This document shows positions 1-9,900 of a stretch of DNA of 64,000 nucleotides, piece by piece. Location of the stretch: NCBI GenBank assembly GCA_905221615.1, contig CAJNDT010000138.1, positions 62,001 through 126,000 of the forward strand. Reading direction: 5' to 3'. Position numbers and translations under genes: made by a program. The first letter of the stretch is position 1. Every line of letters starts with the position of its first letter. This DNA comes from Symbiodinium sp. CCMP2592. Its lineage: Eukaryota > Sar > Dinophyceae > Suessiales > Symbiodiniaceae. Under the pieces are notes generated by a model, which saw only the letters and a program-made list of their open reading frames with translations, was not told the origin of the DNA and did not search any database.

Positions 1-67
1 GGCTCAGGATGAGTTCTGGTCCCATAGTTGGAAGGCAATGGCATGGCTGCTGGGATCGGAAGCTGAC

Positions 68-317
68 TACTTGGAGGTTCATGGTACTTAGTAACTAGGG
101 TTATGAATAAGGTAACTATGCTTAGAACTGTACTTACTAAGTCCCAATGGGTAGTTGTAAGTAGGGTTATACGTCCCCTAATATGGGTTATAAGTACAGT
201 TATCTTACTTATAACTACCCATGAACCCTAAACCCTATACCCTTAGAGAATCCCTGTAGATCCCTTTAAAAGGACCCCTGTAAACCCTACTTACAACTAC
301 CCATGAACCTCCAAGTA
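68..317. repeat. Hairpin element family B (composite) with nested family C copy
   Basis: The outer ends read TACTTGGAGGTTCATGG and CCATGAACCTCCAAGTA as an inverted repeat. Inside it, 85-146 (TACTTAGTAACTAGGG ... TTACTAAGTCCCA) is a family C-like insertion flanked by ATGG at 81-84 and 147-150. Part of the interior (235-300) is a GATCCCTTTAAAAGG-type filler with degenerate CCCTAAA. Confidence 0.55.
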
Positions 318-723
318 GGGCTGGGAGGCTGAGCCTTAGAGGGTTTGGAGTCGGTTTAGGTTGTAAGGTCTCGGTTCTCGGAGCATAGACCTTGGTGTCG
401 GATGAAGGATGTAGAGTGCAAAAAAGGATTGGGCGTTTAGCATTTTCAGCGACTTTGGGGTTGCGCCGTTGATCTGGGGTTTGTTGCGATTGGTGTTGGG
501 TTCCTATGTGGGCATCCTCGGTTATCGGACGTGAGGCAACATGGGGTCGTGAAGGACAGGAATCAGGGAAGGGGGAAACCTTGAATCTTTTGAATGTACC
601 CTGAGTGTCGCCCGAACGAATGAATTCCATTGTTCCGAACCAGTTATTATCAGTTTCTTTTTTGTGGTCTTGGTGTCCTTGCTAGAATATGGTAACTAGA
701 GCCCAAATTGGAGCATAATTCAG
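318..723. other. Non-coding stretch upstream of first recognised exon
   Basis: No gene is supported here. A - strand ORF (235-630) crosses the family B repeat and has no recognisable domain. An earlier exon of the TIR-like gene may be hidden here but none can be placed convincingly. Confidence 0.4.
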
Positions 724-922
724 GGAATTCCTCACATCCGAGGCTGAAGTACATCGACATGCTCTATCTGCACAATGGGCTGCCAGCTCTCGTGACGGGA
801 ATGCTCAGTGCCATTCTTGGTGGAGCACTCTTCTGGGCTGGAGTTTTCCCAGCATGGGAGGATGGGACCGACTTTTCGTGCAAGCAGCTGGGCTGCAGTT
901 CAGAAGTGCCTTGTTTCATATT
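724..922 (+). CDS. Exon 1 of recognised part (N-terminal membrane segments)
   Basis: The exon follows an AG|G acceptor at 721-723 and stops before a GTAAAG donor at 923. It encodes a segment with KYIDMLYLHNGLPALV, a strong hydrophobic helix, then VFPAWEDG and a short Cys-rich loop ending PCFI. It leaves two bases that combine with the first base of the next exon to give Leu. The ORF can be extended a few codons 5' but only to a TTG, so translation does not start here. Confidence 0.6.
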
Positions 923-3900
923 GTAAAGCTATGAGGACCCCTGCTGTGTCTGAAACATACGGAAGACCCTATAAGCCCTAGAAGCCTCAGCCTACCAGGT
1001 GGTGTACCCTGCACCTGGGCTTGACAGACAGTTTTGCTTTCCTGCCCGTTCTTCCTACGTACCCAGAGACTCGATATCCCTTAATTAAGGAATTTACCCT
1101 AAATTGCTAAATCATAGTAGAGATCCTACTATGATGATGGGCATATTCCTTAATTAAGGGATATTCGAGTCTCCGGGAGGGGGTTTCGTTCAAAAAGCGC
1201 TACCCCGAGACCTGGGGGCTGTAGAGGGACTCGAAGTGAGAAGGGCCATGTCTAAGGGTTGGGGGTTAGGTTTTTTGGGGTTTTAGGGTTTATAGGGTGA
1301 CACACCGATGTAGCCAGATATTTGAGGTAGTCACGTAGAGAACCCATGTTTAGGGTAAATCGGGGGTACATAGGAAGACAGCAGAGGGTATATTGCTTGT
1401 TTGAAAGGAGGAGCCTCCTCCGATGTATGTGCTTGCTATAGGCTCGGCTTGAAGGAAAGGAGATGCAGGAGAGAGAGGGATGATCTCTAGGGCTTTCAAG
1501 TCAGGTCCTGGTAAGCAGTGTTTCGGATCAGGGTCTCTGTCAGAAGGACCCCAATTTGAGCAAGATGCTTGCATGACGAGTGACTGATTACACCAACGGT
1601 TTCCTTGCAACGTAAGGATTTCTCAACATTGGGTGCTCATGAAAGTGATGTGACGTTGCTTCGGAGTAGAACGGGACCTGTAGGGAAGTCCTAGTGTCCC
1701 TGTACAATCGTTCTTCTGTTCCTACCTAAAGGCCACCCTGTTTGAGAATTTCTCAACTCCCCAAGAATTGTCTAGGTGTGGAGTTGGTGCCCACTACCTG
1801 ACACTGGTGATGTGGCAGCGGCGGCAGGTTGATATGCACGAAAAGCGAGTATGGGTAGTGGGTAATTAGCCCGGGAACCCCTAGCCCTAAAGCCCTAACC
1901 CTAAGATTTTTTCAGCATACCCCAAGGTTGCATTCCTCGACGTTGTGTGCATCAACCAGCTTGACATGAAGTTGAAAATGGAAGGCATCCTAAGCATTGG
2001 TGCGATTCTGAAACACTCCAGATCGATGGTGGTGCTATGGGATGCAACCAGAAGTGATTTAGTACCGATTCGTGTGTCTGCTCGTTTTTTTTTTGAGTGC
2101 TTGCTTGTGTTCTAAGATGAAATTGACACAAATCAAGACTTTTCAATTGACCTTAAACTGGGCCGAAAGCCAGGAGACCTATGACCATGACCGGTGGGGC
2201 CACTGATGAGGTTGAGCCGCCTCCCAGACGGGTGTCCTTTGATGCAGGGGGTGGCAATGCCACCCAGATCGACAGTGATGGGTTTCAGACTGTTCGCCGC
2301 CGGGGGCGCCAGAAGCCAGATCCGCCAGAGCCGGGTCCTACCAAAGGCGGCGGAAAGGCCAACAGCTATGCGGCTGTGGTGAGCGGGGCGGGCGCTTCTC
2401 CTGGCAAAGGGAAGGGCAAAGGCGCTCCACAGACACCCAAAGGACAGGGAAAGTCTGCGAAGACTTCCACGGTTGCGCCCGCTCGCCCTCAGCTTCGTGA
2501 CCGTGACTGGAATGGCGCAATCTTTTCCTACGACAAGGCAGCTTCACAGCTGAACAGTTTGAACGGCTCCGTGTTAGTTCAAGTGCGGGATGCGGAACAG
2601 GCCGATGCATTGATGATGATGCTTACAGGTGCGGGTGCCAAGTGCTCAGCCAGATTGGTCTGGGCAGACTCCGAGGGCAAGCTCAAGCTCCCCATTGTTG
2701 GGGAGGGCAAGGACGGCAACGATGTTCGCATTCATCATTTTGCTTATATCGATTTCCTTACGCCCGGCACGCCATTGCCCACGTTGAAGCATGCGCCTGC
2801 TGCTGCCAAGGCCGTTCCCACAGGCGAAGCCACGACTACCATGCGCATCGTCTTCGGCAAGCCTTTCTTGGAAACCGCAGATTGGGACAGGGCCTCTTCG
2901 GCTCCGAAGGCTGCCGTCCAGAGATGGGTGCGGGGCACTTTGAAGAGTGATCTGCATGGGGTTGTCAAGGACGCTTGGGGCTTCGCCCAGGAGACTCGCT
3001 TGGGCTCCCCGGCTGTGGTGGGCTTGGTTCGTGTTCCGGTCAAGACGGTGGAGACGCTCCTCAGCTTCTCGGGCGTCAATGGCACCTTCTTGGAGCCTGC
3101 TGGGCGAGACCACAACGTTGACTGCGCCGTTCAGTGGTTCGATACTGAGGCGAAAGAGTCCTGGCCGGAGGCTCTCAAGCGATCGCTTGAGGCCGCTCCT
3201 CGCTTTGGCGCCTTCATTGGCAAGCGCCAGATCGGCTTGCGCACTGAGGCAAGTGCGAGCTCTGGCAAAGGCTTTGTGCGCTACTTTTCGCTGCAAGGCA
3301 CACCTGTTGAGTGGAGCGATGGCTTGGTCTCCATGCTTGTCCAGGAGCAGGAGGGCATTGAAGAGGCGGCAGTCATCAGAAAGACATTGAGGAAAGGACG
3401 GGCTCACTGGCTCATCAAAGCCAAAGTGGCCCACACTGATGCCGATGCTTTTTCAGATTTTCGTGAAGGAAGGCGAGGGCGAGACTAGCTACTGGATGCT
3501 CGCTTCGAGACCTGGGTTTACGAGGGCTACCAAACCCATTATCGACCGGAAGCCCTTCATCTTCAGCAAGGCGCCGCTTGTACAGCAGGGCAACAAGCCG
3601 GAGTCAAAGCAGGGCGAGGGTGGCTCTGAGGAGCCCCCCAACAAGAAGCAGGCTCTTTCGGAGAAGTTGCGCAGCATCCCCGATGGTGTCAAGTTGCAGG
3701 CCGTTGACGGAGACGGCAATTGCTTTTATGCTGTCATCGGTCAGGCCCTGGGGAGGCTCCGCAACGAGCCCGCCTTGCCTGCCAACCGTGTCCGTGCTGA
3801 GATTTATGCGCATATGCGCAAACACCAGTCGTCGTATGAGCCATTTTGGAGTGGGCAGGATTCTGTAGGCAAGGAAATGGACAGCTTTGCCGAGTACATT

Positions 3901-6900
3901 GATCACATGTCTGAGAACGGACGATGGGCAGGCAGCCTTGAAGCCTACGGGGCCTCCAAGGCTTACAAAGTTGCGGTTCATATCATCCCAGCGCCGATGC
4001 GGCTTGCTAAGGCTGCATACAACACCAGCGCTCGTGATCGCATCGCTCTTTGGTTTACTGAGAACCCAGGGCATTTCGATTGGTTGTGCCCCGTTGAAGG
4101 CAATACCTTGCCTGACGCGCTGTGCATGGGCCACGCTGAGGGCCACGTCACCGACTTTCCTCGTGGCGGCGGTTCCCAGGGTGCTGGTGGCGACGACTTC
4201 TCCGAGAAGACGGTCTTCACCGAGGTGGTCGTGGCAAAGCAGGAGGCGGCGGAGTCCACTGTCTTTACGCACGTTCCGACGAGGAGGGCGCAGTGTTCGG
4301 GCGAGGCGCGTGCTTCTGGCAGTGGCGAAGTGAGCAGGGAAGCTTCGGAAGCTACGTGCTTCACCGCGAGGCCGAAAGACATCCGCAGCTACCTGTTTGC
4401 AGCGAGGAAGGCGGGCACTGAGGCTTTGACAGGGCAGCGGACGACGGCTACCTCTTCCCTGGGCTCCACCACCGAGGAGCAAGCTGCCGTAGAGGAGGTG
4501 CCTGAGCCTCCGGAGCCTGTGGCGCCGCAAGGGCGCAAGCGGTGTGTGAAGTCTGCGCGCTCCGGCTGGAAGTGCCCGGAGTGTGGTTGGAAGGCTACGG
4601 GCAGGCTTTGGGTGCAGCGAAAGCAAGCCCACGTGGACAACTACCACCCTGACCTCAAGGCGGAACTCAACCTGAAGACGGCGGCGCTGTGTGTGGTCCC
4701 TTACAACCAAGCAACCTGCTGTTGGAAGTGTCCAGTCGATGGATGCGACATGGGCTTGCCGGCTACAGAAGCTTCCAAGGACGCGAGGAGGCTGGCCCGA
4801 CTGCGACACAGAGAGGAGACTCACCCGGAGGCCCCTAAAGCCCTTTTCCGCCTGGCACGAGACAGGGCCGCAAACGCTCGGAAGGCTACGACTGCCAAGC
4901 TCAGTGCAGGGGTTGCTCGGCGTCTTCACCAAGTTCGCGCTGGCAAGGCTGGAGAGCACGACGTCGTGTTCGTGAAGCTGCCGCCGACGAGGGGGACCAA
5001 GAAGGGCAAGACGAGGAGGGCTGTGACGCAAGTCGTGTGCACGCGGTGCAAACGCCTGGCTTCTACGGTGGTTGCGCTTGGTGGTTTTTCGTGCAAGGCG
5101 CACACTGCTGGTGCGAAGCGCCCCGCTCTTCTCAAGCGGCTGCGAACGACGCTGGAGGAGGGCTCACTCGACGAGGGCGTGCAGTCCGACGTCCGCTACC
5201 TTTTGAAGTTGCTGGAGGAGACGGACGAGGGCCCTGTTGCAAAGCACGCGCTGTGCGCTGTGGCATGGCCGTTGGTGGGAGGTCGCTTCGAGGTCCGCTT
5301 TGTCTGCAAGACGTGTGGCGGCTCTTGGACCGGCAGCGCGACGTGGAGGGCAAGGACTGCAAGCCGAGCAAGCGGCGAGCCATCCGGGCCAAGGTTGCGG
5401 AGCTCAAGGGCATCCAGAAGGACGGGGGCATTGCGGGCGATGCGGCAACGACGGTCTTGAAGTTGATCGGCGAGAACGGAGGGGGCACGGCGGAGGACCA
5501 AGCTGCTGTCGACGAGCTGGCGAGGGGATTGGGGCAACATGCCTGAGTCTCCCAAGCTGCGTGTGGGTACTTGCAACGTGCGCTCTTTGACGGGCAAAAT
5601 GGGGGCAGTGATGGATATGGCGGCTAACGCGGCAGTCAATGTCCTTTGCCTTCAAGAGACCAAGCTCACGACGGAGGGTCTCCACGCAATGAGGCAAGCT
5701 TTTCACGCGAAGGGCTGGCGTCTTCTACCTGGCCCTCTCGCCTACGACTCCGAGGGCAAGGCCTGTGGTGGTGTGGCTATCGTTTCCGACTGGCCGGTGG
5801 AGATGGTGACGGTCCCTGTGGCGGAGAGCTTCAACACTCGCGTTATGGCGGTAAAGGCCCACCGCCCCAACCAGCGGCCACTCCTCGTCATCTGCGGCTA
5901 CCTGCCTGCCAATGACGACGAGCTCAACCAGCACATCGCCTCAACGGTGCTACAATGGGCGAGCACTACCGGCGAAGACTTTGTGTTCATGGCGGACTGG
6001 AACCGAACTCCTAACCAGCAGCCTTTCTGCAACCTTTTGGCGGGCGGCCTTGTCTACGCCATGGACAACGACCCGTTCTTCGAGACCCAGGGCACTCACA
6101 GACGCGCGGACGGCACGTACACGGGCAGGCTTTTGGACTTCGGGCTCTCCTCTGCGGGCTTGGCGGTGGACGGCCGAGCTCAACTCCTCGGCCCTGCAGA
6201 CCACGACCTCGTGACCTACGACGTTGGACTACAGAGTGGCAGACGTGGCTGGCGTTGGCAACCGCAACGAGCTTTGGACGCGAACGCGACGGTGGACTGG
6301 GACAGCTGTTGGGCCCCTCACGACGAGCGCTTCTGGGCTTTCCTTGGCAACGCAGACACGGACTCAGCCTGGCGACTTCTCTCCTACGTGGCGGAGCAGG
6401 CGCTGGCGGCGGAGGGCAGCAGGCCGGCACGGCCACGGGGCGAGCCTGGCAGGCCGGTGAAGGCGGAGGCGCACCGCGGCAGGGTGCCCGACGTCCAGAC
6501 GCTTTGTGAACGGAAGCTGCGGCGCGCAGCTCGCAAGGCTCATGAGGCCATTCGGCAGCCGGGCAACCTGGCGCTCTACCGCAACCTGGTGAACTACGTT
6601 CGCCACGTGGTGGACGTCTACCCTGACTTTGCAGAGGCGTTGAACCTACACGGCGAGGCTCTGCTCCTCTACTTGCAGCAGGCGGCGGAGGCGGAAGCGC
6701 GGCGTGCCAACGAGGCACGTCTGGACAAGTGGCGTGAGGCAGTCAAGACGGACGTTCCCCGGCTTTCCCGCTGGATCAAGGCGTCTCAAGTGGAGGCTCC
6801 AAGCAACTTCGAAGACTTTGGCGTGGACCCGGAACCGCAGGCGAGGGCGGAGCACGCCACTGTGGAGTGGAAGAAACGCTGGCACCGCGACGCTCGACCC

Positions 6901-9900
6901 GACGGGCAAGCACTGCAGCAGCTGCTCAACGACCTGGACTTTCCGGAGGCTCGGCCGGCGCAGGCTCCTACTGTGAACGGTTCCGCGCTCTTGCGGCTGG
7001 CAAAGGCGGCGGCGCGCAAAGCAGCTGGCCTTGACGGCTGGACTGGGAGCCTCTGGAAGGCTTTGCCGAAGGCTTTCTTTGACCTCCTCGCGGTGGTGTG
7101 GAACGCAGTGCTTGATGGGGCCCCGCTGCCGGCCGCGTGGGTGCAGGTACGCGTGTGCCTCATTCCGAAGGATGATGGTGGCTTGCGCCCTCTGGCCATC
7201 GCTGCGCTAGCTTGGAGGCTGGGCGCGACTTGCCTGGTTCGGCAGCTCACCGGTTGGGTGCACGAAGTTTTTCCTGCGGAGCTGTTTGGTGGCATGCCGC
7301 ACAGAGGAATTGATGACGTTCATGCTGCTCTTTCCAACGCTCTCTTCCTGCAACGTGGTGGCGGGCCTCTTGCGGGCTGTAAGGCAGACGTCAAGAAGTG
7401 CTTTGACTCTGCGGACCCCAAGCTGGCAGTGCAGTGCATGCGACGTTTAGGGGCTCCTGAGAACGTGCTCACTGTCATCGAGCGCTTTTACCAGCTTCAC
7501 GAGCGCTGGCTCATGGTGGAGGGGGCCTGTGCCAGGCACCCTGTGGTGGAGGCTGCGGCTTTGCTGCAAGGATGCCCGTTTTCTCCTCTTTGCCTCAACA
7601 GTATGATGACAGTGTGGCTGGCGGCGGTGAAGAAAGCTGATACAGGCTGTACTTTGTCGGTTTTTCTTGACGACAGGGCCATCTGGGTGCGAAAGCGCCG
7701 TGGTGCGGCCAGAGCTGTGCGGGCGGCAATGGTGGCGGGAAGGGAAGCAGACCAGGCTTTAGGCTTCGAGCTGCATCCGGCTAAGTTGGAGAGCTTTGGC
7801 ACTTCACAGCCTGTGAGAGAAGATTTGTTGGCTGCAGCTGACGAGGTGGGCATTCCGCAGCAGACGTTTCGGCTTTTGGGTCTTCCTTACAACACCACGG
7901 CGGCCTCTCCGATCGCTGCTGGCACCGTTGGCAAGGTTCTTAAAGCGAGGTGCAAGCGCATCCAACTGTGCGGGCAATCCAGGAGTCTTCGTTGCGCGCT
8001 TCTTCGGCTTCTGGTAGTTCCTCTTTTCCGTTGGGCCGCGCCTTGGCTTCGACAGTACAAGAAGGACGTACAGGCATGGACTGGTGCCATCGAGCGAGCG
8101 GCCTGGGGCGGCAGCATACCCAGAGGCCGTTCGCCTGCTCTGGCTTGGGCAGCTGTGCTGGGGCTTGAGCTCTACCCGGCTTTCGTCAACGCGGAGACTG
8201 CAGTCCTACGTGAACACCGCAGACTACAGCTTGGGCGGCATCCGCGCGAGGCTCCTCAGACCAAGGCTGCTTTGAGGTACTTTGGCTGGACTCGTGACGA
8301 CGCAGGTGTTTGGCACACTCGCCATGGCTCCTTTCAGGCGGGCGACGTCGGTGCTCCTGCCCTGCGACGGCTCATGCGTCAGGACGGTGCGCGCAAGCTC
8401 TTCTTGCAAGACAACAAGGCCAAGCAGGCTGGTGGCTTTGACGGCGACTTTGACTTGAACTACCAAGTCAAAACGCGTGACGTGGCCCAAACCTACCCGC
8501 TGCGCGTCATGGTTGGTGCAGCTTCTGACGCGAGGAGCTTGACGCCTAAAGACGGGAACGTGCAGGACTTGGTTTGCACTTGTGGCTTTGCAGGCCCTAC
8601 CAGGACGCACTTGACCTTTGACTGTCCTCGAGCTACGTGGAGCTCTGCGCGGCGGACTTTGCTGGAGCGGCGGTTCTTGGCGGCGCTTCGCCCTCTACCT
8701 CCCCGGCGCCCGCTTGCGGACTACAGCGTGCAGGTCGGTGAGGTGGCAGAGTACTTGAGCGAGCTTGACAGCGACCTCTTCCACTACGTGGCAACTGACG
8801 GTGGTTGCCTCCTTGCGAGAAAGGCGGAGGGTTTTCAGCAGGCTTCCTGGGCCATCGCTTTTGCAGACAAATCCTTTGGAGGCCTTGTTGAAGGACCGGA
8901 CCAGACGGCGGCGGAAGGTGAGCGCGTTGCAGTTTTCATACTGGCTGAAGCGCTCCTTCTTCACGGACGGTGGCTGCGACTTCTCGTGGACAACCAAGCT
9001 GTCGCTGGCAGGTTGCTTGGCGGTGAGGCCGCGTGCGAAAATGGTGACCCTTGGAGGCCGTGGAAGCGTGTGGCAAAGGCGGTGCGTTGGCTGCAAGTGG
9101 CATGGGTTCCGGCTCACAACAAGCAGGCCTCTTGGACGCCTCCCTCAGGCTGGATTGATGCCGACGCTTGTCAAGCTCTTAATAGGCGGGCAGACGCTGC
9201 TGCTGGCTCGGCTCTGCAGCCTTGCAGTCAAGCAGTGGCTCACGCGGCTCGTGCCGCTGACGAGAGGTTTGAGTGGGCGCGGGATGCTGTGGCAGCTCAG
9301 CGAGCAGCTACGCAGGACTGGCATGATCGCTTCGTCAACATGATCAGGCAGCAGCGGCGTCAATCGGCGTGAAGCTGCTAAGGGTGGCGTTGGCGTCTAG
9401 CTGCTCTTTCGGGAGTCCAAGCTGATGTCGTTTTTCATCTACAACAACAACAGGAGACCTATATGCAAAGATTGTGGTGCATATTTGAGCTTAGTGCATT
9501 TTTGCATGCTCATCCGCTGGATGACCGGAGCAGGAACCTGGTGATTTGTCCGATTCTTGCAGGGCCGGCACTGATATCCTGTCATATAGGCTGGGTTGAG
9601 GGTTTAGGTTGTAGGTGCTTAGGGCTGAAGCTGTATGCTCTGGGTTTGAGATCCATGCTTCGTTGTCATGCTCCTCTGATTTTTCATGCTGTGGCCCTAG
9701 GAATAGCCTGTTATCTCTCTAGATTTCCAGTGTCGCCAGCAGCACCCTTGTTTTGAACAAATCCAAGAGGCTTCTCTGTCTTGATGATCCTGATCGTCAC
9801 TTTGCCAATTAACGATTTGTCGCTGGACCTCTCGATCGTCGTGGGTGCATTGGCCATGTTCACGATGCCCCTTTTGGTATACACCATGCGAGCGCATTTC

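Larger units (their letters stand above)
2183..9450 (+). mobile_element. Near-complete LINE-type (non-LTR) retrotransposon with OTU, APE endonuclease, RT and RNase H
   Basis: The element is bounded by a 12-bp direct repeat CAGGAGACCTAT (2171-2182 and 9451-9462) and ends in a short ACA-repeat tail (9441-9450), as expected for target-primed reverse transcription. It carries three overlapping coding blocks in the host sense. There is almost no 5' UTR: the first element-encoded ATG (2187) lies four bases after the 5' boundary. The 3' UTR is about 78 bases. GC content is visibly higher than the flanks. ORF1 and ORF2 lie in different frames, and ORF2 appears to shift frame again near 5320-5345, so the copy may be slightly decayed, may use frameshifting, or may contain assembly errors. 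ORF3 is intact. Confidence 0.88.
2044..9453 (+). other. Intron 3, enlarged from about 130 bp to 7.4 kb by a LINE
   Basis: The donor is GC at 2044. The original acceptor is CAG at 2171-2173 and the duplicated one is CAG at 9451-9453. Without the LINE and one TSD copy, the intron would be 130 bp. Using the distal acceptor restores the reading frame exactly; using the proximal one leads into LINE sequence and meets a TGA within about 11 codons. Confidence 0.65.

Noticed and set aside
1916-2043. Longer exon 3 starting at 1916 after TTTTTTCAG
   Set aside because: It requires a GA donor on exon 2 and an awkward phase. The AG|G acceptor at 1926 gives a direct phase-0 join and the conserved VAFLD start.
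2646-3434. 262-codon - strand ORF opposite ORF1
   Set aside because: Antisense shadow with no recognisable domain.
3604-5103. 499-codon ORF on the - strand across the LINE
   Set aside because: Shadow of LINE ORF2: high GC removes stops in the antisense frame, and the translation has no domain while the + frame has OTU and zinc-finger motifs.
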